Shown here piece after piece: positions 48,748-55,340 of a stretch of DNA of 64,000 nucleotides. The DNA lies in the NCBI GenBank assembly GCA_024234215.1, contig JACKOQ010000002.1, forward strand, positions 372,001 to 436,000. The letters are read 5' to 3'. The translations under genes and the position numbers were made by a program. The notes under the pieces are model-generated. The model had not been told where the DNA came from. It did not search any database and was given only the letters and a program-made list of their open reading frames with translations. The first letter of the stretch is position 1, and each line of letters begins with the position of its first letter. The DNA comes from Pseudomonadales bacterium (GTDB lineage Bacteria; Pseudomonadota; Gammaproteobacteria; Pseudomonadales; UBA5862).

Positions 48748-49149
48748 ATGGCGACGAACACGAAAGAGCAACCGCGCCAGACGCTGGAGCAATTGCGGGC
48801 GCAGGATGCCTGGGACAAGGCCGGCGATGGCATCGCCCGCCATGGCAAGGACTACGTCAACGACGCCAAGGGCCTGCCGGCGCTGATCATGAACTCCGGC
48901 CTGATGCAGGTGGTGGCCTACCTCCAGGACAAGGGCGGACGCCATGACACCCTCGGCCAGCACCTACGGCAGTGGTTGCGACGTCGCTTTCCGCAGCAGA
49001 TTACCGGTGACGACTTCCCGTCCTTCATGCAGTCCTTGCTGAAGATGAAAGAGCCAGGCGACTACCAGGCCATCACCGCCGAAGCCTTCGCCTGGCTGCG
49101 CTGGCTGCGGCAGATGGCCGCGGCGCGCAATGGAGACAACAACGCATGA
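48748..49149 (+). CDS. cmr5: Type III-B small subunit Cmr5
   Basis: A 133-residue all-helical small subunit (Cas11 type) lining the target RNA. The opening pattern KEQPRQTLEQLRAQDAWDK and the later GLPALIMNSGLMQVVAYLQD, LRQWL and AFAWLRWLRQMA segments match Cmr5. Coupled to cmr6 by ATGA overlap. Confidence 0.93.
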   Translation: MATNTKEQPRQTLEQLRAQDAWDKAGDGIARHGKDYVNDAKGLPALIMNSGLMQVVAYLQDKGGRHDTLGQHLRQWLRRRFPQQITGDDFPSFMQSLLKMKEPGDYQAITAEAFAWLRWLRQMAAARNGDNNA

Positions 49150-50363
49150 GCATTGCAGCGGTTCCCTACTATCTTGGCGAGGATTTCCGCGAGGCGTCGC
49201 CGGGGATGCGGTTTGGCATGTACTTGGCGGCATGGGAAAGCGCTAACTGGGCCAAGACCAAAGATCAGCCTCTTGCCGGGGCAAAGCGCCTGACGGACAA
49301 CGACCGGAAAACGATGCAGTCGCTGTGCAAGCGTCAGAACCTGCTGTTCGACACGATTCCGCCCGCCGAAGGGTTGCGCCTCGACGCCAGGGCCACCGCA
49401 CCCTTCACCACTGGGCTTGGCAACGAACACCCGCTCGAAAACGGCTTTGCGTTCCTGAACCCCTACGGCCTGCCCTACCTGCCGGGTTCCGGCGTCAAGG
49501 GCGTGCTGCGCCAGGCGGCGCGGGAACTGGCCGGCGGCGATTGGGGCAATGCGCACGGCTGGCGGGGTGATGACGAAAAGCCGTTTTCCGTGGTGATCCA
49601 GAACAAGACGGTCGCGCTCTCGGTGTGCGATGTGCTGCTCGGGCGCGAGTCGCGGGACGGGGACTCCGATCATGTCCGCGGCGTGCTGTCGTTCTGGGAC
49701 GTGATTCCGCAGATTCAGGGCGACCACCTGCACGTCGAGATCATGACCCCGCACCAGGGCCACTACTACCAGCAAAGGCAGGATCGCAGGGCCGGCGACA
49801 GCGTCTCTCCCCACGAATCCGGCCAGCCCATCCCCATTCCGTTTCTGACCGTGCCGCCCGGCTCCGGCTTTGCCTTTCACGTGGTCTGCGATCTCGCCCG
49901 CCTGCACCGGCTGGCGCCCGCACTGGCGCAGGACGACCGTTGGAAAACGCTGCTCACCGCCGCCTTCGAGCACGCCTTTGAATGGCTCGGCTTCGGTGCC
50001 AAGACCGCGGTGGGGTATGGGGCAATGGCGCGAGATCAAAAGGCTGAAGGCGCACGGAAGGCAGCGCTTGAAGCGAGCGAACGGGCTGCCGCCCGCGCAG
50101 TGATGAGCGAGCAGAAACAGACGATCGAAGACTTTCGGGAAGCGTTCTACACGGCGCGCGACCGCGGCGCACACCAGCCGGGCGGCGAATTCGATGCCAA
50201 GCGCCTGGCTCTTTTCAAGGCTGCTTTGGAGTGGAGCGATGCCATTGATCGGCAGGGTGCGGCCGAACTGCTGCGCGAGACCATCCAGTGGAGTGGCTTG
50301 CCCGGTAAGAAAGAGCGCAAGCAGGAATTTAAGAGCTGGCTGGCCACGTTGGAGCGTGAATGA
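49146..50363 (+). CDS. cmr6: Type III-B Cmr6, with a C-terminal extension
   Basis: A 405-residue RAMP protein near the 3' end of the crRNA. YLPGSGVKGVLRQAAREL and FLTVPPGSGFAFHV are recognisable, and HAFEWLGFGAKTAVGYG ends the RAMP core near residue 295. About 110 further residues form a charged helical tail (EGARKAALEASERAAARAVM onward) that goes beyond the typical Cmr6 core. Its stop overlaps the csx16 start. Confidence 0.92.
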   Translation: MSIAAVPYYLGEDFREASPGMRFGMYLAAWESANWAKTKDQPLAGAKRLTDNDRKTMQSLCKRQNLLFDTIPPAEGLRLDARATAPFTTGLGNEHPLENGFAFLNPYGLPYLPGSGVKGVLRQAARELAGGDWGNAHGWRGDDEKPFSVVIQNKTVALSVCDVLLGRESRDGDSDHVRGVLSFWDVIPQIQGDHLHVEIMTPHQGHYYQQRQDRRAGDSVSPHESGQPIPIPFLTVPPGSGFAFHVVCDLARLHRLAPALAQDDRWKTLLTAAFEHAFEWLGFGAKTAVGYGAMARDQKAEGARKAALEASERAAARAVMSEQKQTIEDFREAFYTARDRGAHQPGGEFDAKRLALFKAALEWSDAIDRQGAAELLRETIQWSGLPGKKERKQEFKSWLATLERE

Positions 50364-50653
50364 CCACCTTCTTCGTTTCCCGCCACCCCGGTGCCGCCGA
50401 CTGGGCGCTGGAGCAGGGGCTGGCGGTAGATCGCGCCGTGGCGCACCTCGATCCAGCCGAGGTAGAGGCCGGTGACGTGGTGATCGGCACGCTGCCGGTG
50501 AACCTCGCGGCGCAAGTCTGTGCGCGCGGCGCCCGCTACCTGCACCTCACGCTCGATCTGCCGGCCGACTGGCGCGGGCGCGAACTCAGTGCTGCCGACA
50601 TGGCCGCCTGCGGCGCACGCATCGAGGAATATCGCGTGCAGCGGGAGGGCTGA
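50360..50653 (+). CDS. csx16: Csx16-family CRISPR ancillary protein (candidate ring nuclease)
   Basis: A 97-residue protein starting TTFFVSRHPGAADWALEQG and containing VVIGTLPVNLAAQVCARGARYLHLTLDLP. Both match the small Csx16 (VVA1548-type) family found only at type III loci. Recent work, as I recall it, reports Csx16 as a cOA-degrading ring nuclease. Start overlaps the cmr6 stop (ATGA). It may switch off the signalling made by Cas10. Confidence 0.85.
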   Translation: MTTFFVSRHPGAADWALEQGLAVDRAVAHLDPAEVEAGDVVIGTLPVNLAAQVCARGARYLHLTLDLPADWRGRELSAADMAACGARIEEYRVQREG

Positions 50654-50654
50654 C

Positions 50655-51170
50655 ATGGAGACACTGCGCACCTTCATTGCCGACTGGCTCGACCCGCTCG
50701 GCATCGTGCTCGGGCTCATCGCGCTGGTGCCGATCTTCTGGACCTGGTGGGATGTCGTGTTCGGCCGGCGCCGGCGCGAGCGGCGCTGGTTCGCCGAGAT
50801 CAGCCGCCGGCCGGGCGAGCGCCCGGCAATTCTCATCGTCGATCTGCTCAAGGAGAAGGGCGTGCGCCCGGCGGTCGAGAACTTCCGTCGCACCGTGCCC
50901 GAACTGGCAGAGATTCCGGACGAGCGCATCGCCATCATCGCGCGGCAACAGGCGCTCACGCCCGCCGACCTGCCCGAGCTGCACCGCGAGCTGCGCGCCG
51001 CCGCGGCGCAACTGCTCAACGCCGGCGCCGACTGCATCCACTACTTCCACGCCGGCCCGGCGATCGCCGCGGCGCTGGTCGGCGCCGAGTTCGCCAACGG
51101 CGCGCGGGTGCAGCTCTATCAGCACGAAGGCGGCACCTACCGCAACTTTGGCCCGCTGCGCGTCAACTGA
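50655..51170 (+). CDS. Membrane-anchored SAVED-like/CARF-like domain protein (candidate cOA effector)
   Basis: A 171-residue protein beginning 1 base after csx16. One hydrophobic helix spans about residues 14-35 (GIVLGLIALVPIFWTWWDVV), then an Arg-rich stop (GRRRRERRW). The soluble part has alternating strands and helices, ending in IHYFHAGPAIAAALVGAEFA followed by RVQLYQHEGGTYRNFGPL, which looks like the end of a SAVED nucleotide-sensing domain. It is only about half a normal SAVED domain, so it may oligomerise. Its function is not established; linkage suggests a membrane effector or regulator of cOA signalling. Confidence 0.7.
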   Translation: METLRTFIADWLDPLGIVLGLIALVPIFWTWWDVVFGRRRRERRWFAEISRRPGERPAILIVDLLKEKGVRPAVENFRRTVPELAEIPDERIAIIARQQALTPADLPELHRELRAAAAQLLNAGADCIHYFHAGPAIAAALVGAEFANGARVQLYQHEGGTYRNFGPLRVN

Positions 51171-51171
51171 G

Positions 51172-51191
51172 GCGCGGCAAGCTTGCCGCGC
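51172..51191. repeat. Island palindrome copy 4, before cas2
   Basis: GCGCGGCAAGCTTGCCGCGC is a perfect 20-bp palindrome directly after the SAVED-like gene and 56 bases before cas2. It is the longest of the four copies. Confidence 0.75.
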
Positions 51192-51246
51192 GCAGGATTC
51201 CGGGAGATTTGCAGTTTTACTGGTGGCTCACAGCGAGAGTGCCACC

Positions 51247-51534
51247 ATGACCCAACGCCAGCTCCACCTCGTCGCCTACGACATCGCCGACCCCGGCCGG
51301 CTCGATGCCGTCATGCAATCGGTGCGTGCCTTCGCCACCGGCGGCCAGAAGTCGGTGTATGAGTGCTTTCTCACGCCGGCCGAGCGCGGCGCGCTGCTGG
51401 CCGATCTGGCACTGCTGATCGACGAAGAGAGCGACCGGCTGTTGCTGCTGCGGCTCGATCCGCGGCCAAAGGTGGTCACCCTCGGCATCGCCGTGCCGCC
51501 GGTCGATCCGCCCTATTACCTGGTCGTCGGCTGA
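51247..51534 (+). CDS. cas2: CRISPR adaptation protein Cas2 (copy 1)
   Basis: A 95-residue ferredoxin-fold protein. LHLVAYDIADPGRLDAVM holds the first strand and the conserved aspartate, and VYECFLTPAERGAL the second. It forms the Cas1-Cas2 integrase that inserts spacers. It is separated from cas1 by 17 bases. A GGTGGC...GCCACC inverted repeat lies just before the ATG. Confidence 0.92.
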   Translation: MTQRQLHLVAYDIADPGRLDAVMQSVRAFATGGQKSVYECFLTPAERGALLADLALLIDEESDRLLLLRLDPRPKVVTLGIAVPPVDPPYYLVVG

Positions 51535-51551
51535 ACGGGAGGAATCGGACC

Positions 51552-52508
51552 ATGGGCACGCTTTACCTCGACCGCCGCCATGCCGAGCTGCAACTCGAAG
51601 CCGGCCGCCTGCGGGTGCGCCACCCCGAGACCGGTCTGCGTGACCTGCCCATCGCGCTGCTGGAGCGGGTGGTGATCACGGCGGGCGTGACGCTGGAAAG
51701 CAGCCTGCTGGCCGCACTGGCCAGTGCCGGCGTGGCAGTGCTGATTCTCAACCCGCGCAACCTCGACCGCGTCGCCTTCGTGCTCGGGCGGCCGCACAAC
51801 GACCTGGCCCTGCGTCTCAGCCAGTATCGCCACCTCGATGACTCGGCCTGGCAGGCGCGCTGGGCCCACCACCTGGTGACGGCCAAACTGCGCGGGCAGC
51901 GCCAGTTGCTGGGCGATGCCCTGACACAGCGGCCCGATCTGCGCCTTGCCCTGGTCAAGGGCGGCGAGCGGCTCGATGCCGCCCTGGCCCGCTGCACCGC
52001 CGACGCCAGTCCCGAATCGTTGCGCGGGCAGGAAGGCGCGGCGGCGGCTGGCTATTTCCAGGCGCTGGGGGCGCTGTTTCCTGCATCGCTCGGCTTTGCC
52101 GGCCGCCAGCGCCGGCCGCCGCCCGATCCGGTCAATGCCCTGCTGTCGCTGACTTACACCCTGCTCCACTTCGACGCCGTCCGTGCCGCCTATGCCGCCG
52201 GGCTCGATCCCTACCTCGGCTTCTACCATCTGCCGGCCTTCGGTCGCGAGTCACTCGCCTCCGATCTGGTCGAACCGCTGCGACCACTGGCCGACCACTT
52301 CGTCTGGCGGCTCTTTGCCGAGCAGACCATTCGCCCCGACCACTTCAGCCGTGACCGCGGCGCCTGCATTCTCGGCAAGGCCGGTCGCGCCCAGTTCTAC
52401 ACCCGCTTCGAAGAATTCGCGGCGATTCCCCGCGCCCGGCTGCGTCGCCAGTGCCGTGCGCTGGCCCGGGTACTGCGCCGCAGCGCGCCCGAGTTGGCCG
52501 ATGACTGA
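51552..52508 (+). CDS. cas1: CRISPR adaptation integrase Cas1 (intact)
   Basis: A 318-residue Cas1. The metal site is complete: E161 in GQEGAAAAGYFQALG, H226 in GFYHLPAFGRESLASD, and the D238/E241 pair in SDLVEPLRPLAD. The N-terminal beta-domain begins MGTLYLDRRHAELQLEAG. It catalyses spacer integration with Cas2. Its stop overlaps the start of a second Cas1-like gene. Confidence 0.95.
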   Translation: MGTLYLDRRHAELQLEAGRLRVRHPETGLRDLPIALLERVVITAGVTLESSLLAALASAGVAVLILNPRNLDRVAFVLGRPHNDLALRLSQYRHLDDSAWQARWAHHLVTAKLRGQRQLLGDALTQRPDLRLALVKGGERLDAALARCTADASPESLRGQEGAAAAGYFQALGALFPASLGFAGRQRRPPPDPVNALLSLTYTLLHFDAVRAAYAAGLDPYLGFYHLPAFGRESLASDLVEPLRPLADHFVWRLFAEQTIRPDHFSRDRGACILGKAGRAQFYTRFEEFAAIPRARLRRQCRALARVLRRSAPELADD

Positions 52509-53253
52509 CCGCCGCCCCCTCTACCTGCTGACCGAACAGCGCATCACCGTGGAGTTCGCCGCGCCGGCACTGCGCGTTGCCGCAGCCGACCGCGCCTCGA
52601 CCTTTCATCCGCTGGCGCGGCTGTCGCGTGTGCTCAGCCGTGGCCCGGTTGAGTGGGCCGGCGACGCCCTGATGGCCTGTCTGGAAGCGGGCGTGCCGGT
52701 GCTGTTCGTCGGTGACGACGGGCGGGTGCGTGGCCTGCTCGACCCGGCCCGTACCGATCCCGCAGGACTGGGCGAACACCTGCGCTGTGCCGTGGAGTCG
52801 CCGGATTGGCCGGAACGCTATGGCAACTGGCTGCGTGCCCAGCAGCATCGGTTGATCGCTCATCTCGGCGCCGCACTCGGCTGGCGGATCGCGGACATGC
52901 GCCCGGTGCTGGTACGGCGTCAGCTCGACCAGATGCTGTTGCGCCGCTGGCAGCGCTCGCCCCAGCAACTGCTGGCGCCCTATGCGCCGCTGCTTCGCGC
53001 CAGCGTCACTGCCGAATTGACGACGGCAGGCATCGATTCCGCCATGAGTGCCGGTGTCTGGGGTGGCGTTGATTTGACGCAAGACCTCGTCGGACTCGCC
53101 ACCTGGCCACTGCGTGGACGCCTGTTGCTGGCGCAGCGGTTGCCGCCAGACTCGTCCGCCGAGGTGATCGCCCACTACGAAGCGCGGCTGGCGCAGCCGA
53201 TGGCGCGCACCATCACGCGGCTGATCCGCTACCTGTGGCGCATCCCGCTGTGA
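52501..53253 (+). CDS. Catalytically degenerate Cas1 paralogue (Cas1')
   Basis: A 250-residue protein with the Cas1 plan: a beta-domain (LYLLTEQRITVEFAAPALRV, then FHPLARLSRVLSRGPVEW) and a helical domain ending in GIDSAMSAGVWGGVDLTQDL. Where Cas1 has its histidine and the paired acidic residues, this protein has V/W and DLVG, and the E161 equivalent is not visible, so it is probably inactive. It overlaps cas1 by 8 bases and cas2' by 4. It may form a structural subunit of a larger integrase. Confidence 0.8.
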   Translation: MTDRRPLYLLTEQRITVEFAAPALRVAAADRASTFHPLARLSRVLSRGPVEWAGDALMACLEAGVPVLFVGDDGRVRGLLDPARTDPAGLGEHLRCAVESPDWPERYGNWLRAQQHRLIAHLGAALGWRIADMRPVLVRRQLDQMLLRRWQRSPQQLLAPYAPLLRASVTAELTTAGIDSAMSAGVWGGVDLTQDLVGLATWPLRGRLLLAQRLPPDSSAEVIAHYEARLAQPMARTITRLIRYLWRIPL

Positions 53254-53702
53254 GCGGTACACGCCGCTATCTGCTGGCCTACGACATCACCGATCCGCGG
53301 CGACTGGCGCGCGTCGCCCGGCTGGTATCAAAAGAGGCACTGCGCATCCAGTACTCGGTCTACCTGACCGAACTTTCACCCTCACGACTGCGCGACCTGA
53401 TCGCTGCGCTGCGCGCACTCATCGACCCCCGGTTCGATGACCTGCGCATCTATCCACTGCCGAGCCGGCTCGATGCAGTCTGGTACGGACGCGCCACCTG
53501 GCCGGAGGGTATTCAGTTCGAGGGTTCGCCCTGGACGAAGTTGACTGCGGGAGACGCGACCGGCTACCGTACCGGCGCCCCCCTGCTGCCAGAAGAGCGT
53601 GAAATGACCCACCCGCCCGGACCGGAAAATTCCGCTGAACGGTCTGCCAGCGCATTGAAAAAAGGAGGAAAATCGACACCAGCGGTTCAAACACAGACCT
53701 GA
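53250..53702 (+). CDS. cas2: CRISPR adaptation protein Cas2 (copy 2) with a long tail
   Basis: A 150-residue Cas2. RRYLLAYDITDPRRLARVAR and QYSVYLTELSPSRL are clear, with the aspartate in YDITD. The core should end near residue 95; the last 55 residues are extra, rich in Pro, Lys and Glu. The start is GTG overlapping the Cas1' stop. The TGA stop (53700-53702) lies inside the first CRISPR repeat, so the last six codons come from the repeat. Confidence 0.88.
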   Translation: MSGTRRYLLAYDITDPRRLARVARLVSKEALRIQYSVYLTELSPSRLRDLIAALRALIDPRFDDLRIYPLPSRLDAVWYGRATWPEGIQFEGSPWTKLTAGDATGYRTGAPLLPEEREMTHPPGPENSAERSASALKKGGKSTPAVQTQT

Positions 53703-54759
53703 TAAAGAAGGGATTAAGACTCAACTTCGCCGCCTGGGTTGCAAATACAGTTGCAGTTCAAACACAGACCTGATAAAGAAGGGATTAAGACATCATTTCG
53801 TTCTCCTTTTTGTGCGCATCGCGGTTCAAACACAGACCTGATAAAGAAGGGATTAAGACTGACCTGCAGGTATAATCCACCGCCATCGGGTTCAAACACA
53901 GACCTGATAAAGAAGGGATTAAGACGGCGCGCTTTGATCGTGGCACCACCCCAACACCGTTCAAACACAGACCTGATAAAGAAGGGATTAAGACCCAAAA
54001 TCCTTCCCATACTCCTTCCCATACTCCGTTCAAACACAGACCTGATAAAGAAGGGATTAAGACGCTACGGGGTCCTCTAACAGCCATCCTTTATATGTTC
54101 AAACACAGACCTGATAAAGAAGGGATTAAGACGCCACCGGGCGGCCGGCAGTCGCCACACCCACCGTTCAAACACAGACCTGATAAAGAAGGGATTAAGA
54201 CGGCGTTTTCGCGGGCGTCCCTGTTTCTTCTCAGTGTTCAAACACAGACCTGATAAAGAAGGGATTAAGACCAGCGGCCGCTGCCGGTTTACCGCCAGCG
54301 CGCGGCGTTCAAACACAGACCTGATAAAGAAGGGATTAAGACGGCAGTTTCGCCAAACCGTCGGCGCCAGCGGTCGGTTCAAACACAGACCTGATAAAGA
54401 AGGGATTAAGACCACGGATGCTTGTCGAATCTCTGCATGTTGGCGTTCAAACACAGACCTGATAAAGAAGGGATTAAGACAGCATGGTCAACCCCCAAAG
54501 TAGAAATGAGATGCGTTCAAACACAGACCTGATAAAGAAGGGATTAAGACGCTAGGTCTAGCAGGTCCTTCTCGAATTGCTCGCGTTCAAACACAGACCT
54601 GATAAAGAAGGGATTAAGACGTGCTCGGCCCACCAGAGCCGCTCGATGACCATGGTTCAAACACAGACCTGATAAAGAAGGGATTAAGACTTGCGGCTTG
54701 GTATTGCCCTTCACTGGTCGCAAGTTCAAACACAGACCTGATAAAGAAGGGATTAAGAC
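53685..54759 (-). CRISPR. CRISPR array, 16 repeats of 36 bp and 15 spacers
   Basis: Repeats begin GTTCAAACACAGACC and end GGGATTAAGAC on the plus strand and look identical throughout. They start at 53685, 53756, 53824, 53890, 53959, 54028, 54097, 54166, 54236, 54307, 54377, 54445, 54515, 54585, 54655 and 54724. Spacers are 30-35 bases. The minus-strand reading ends GTGTTTGAAC, similar to the 8-base handles of type III crRNAs, so transcription is probably leftward with the leader at 54760-54855. Under that view the newest spacers are at the right. Confidence 0.97.
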
Positions 54760-54855
54760 CTGTCGCGATTACGATTTTTAAATCATGAAACGCGCAAGTG
54801 CTGAGCTGTCGATTGCGTTGTGCACACATTCGGGCCATGACGGAGGCAAAAGGAA
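54760..54855 (-). promoter_or_regulatory. Probable CRISPR leader and divergent promoter region
   Basis: The 96 bases between the last repeat and the next gene include an AT-rich near-palindrome, GATTTTTAAATC, at about 54772-54783. Read leftward this could be a -10 region for the array. GGAGG for the rightward gene is at 54842-54846. Leader function is inferred from repeat orientation. Confidence 0.5.
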
Positions 54856-55173
54856 ATGAAGCATGAATTCGAGCTCTGGCGACCCGGCAAAGACCAGCCC
54901 GATGGGCGGATCACTTGGGACAGTGACGCCGGCACACTGAGTGGTGATCTGGCCGAGGAACTGGAAAAGCTGATCGATCAGGCCATCGCCGATGGGGTGC
55001 TGGTGAGCCACCCGATGCCGACCAGCTATCGCATCACGCGACCGCTGCACGACGCGGCTCAACTGGGTGCGATCATCAGTCTGCGCTGGCGCACCCCCGA
55101 ACTGCTGGCCGATGCGATGATGCGGCAGGGTGGCGATCCCGCTGCAAAGAGCAGCGTCGAGCTGATTTACTGA
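54856..55173 (+). CDS. Hypothetical 105-residue protein next to the CRISPR leader
   Basis: I do not recognise this protein. It starts MKHEFELWRPGKDQPDGRI, has an acidic helix (DLAEELEKLIDQAIADGVLV) and a second half with LHDAAQLGAIISLRWRTPEL. No membrane helix or catalytic motif is visible. GGAGG lies 9 bases before the ATG, so it is likely expressed. It may be unrelated to CRISPR. The 167 bases after it hold only an imperfect CGATGC...GCATCG dyad. Confidence 0.65.
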   Translation: MKHEFELWRPGKDQPDGRITWDSDAGTLSGDLAEELEKLIDQAIADGVLVSHPMPTSYRITRPLHDAAQLGAIISLRWRTPELLADAMMRQGGDPAAKSSVELIY

Positions 55174-55340
55174 TGACCGCCCGAGGGTTTGCAGTCGCGC
55201 GATGCTGTGAGCCGACCCCGACCGGCATCGTGACTCGCAACGGGAATCGAACCTCTTCATCCTGTCGAGGGGGCGCCGCATGAGGCGGCGGCAGGCATCG
55301 GCCATCCGCGCGCCGGTTCCCCGGCCGGCCGGTGACCGGT

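Noticed and set aside
53714..54838. Repetitive small proteins with NPFFIRSVFE units
   Set aside because: These are translations of the CRISPR repeats, not genes.
55235..55275. Minus-strand GGTTCGATTCCC resembling a tRNA T arm
   Set aside because: The flanking bases do not form a T stem, and no acceptor, D or anticodon arm can be found around it.
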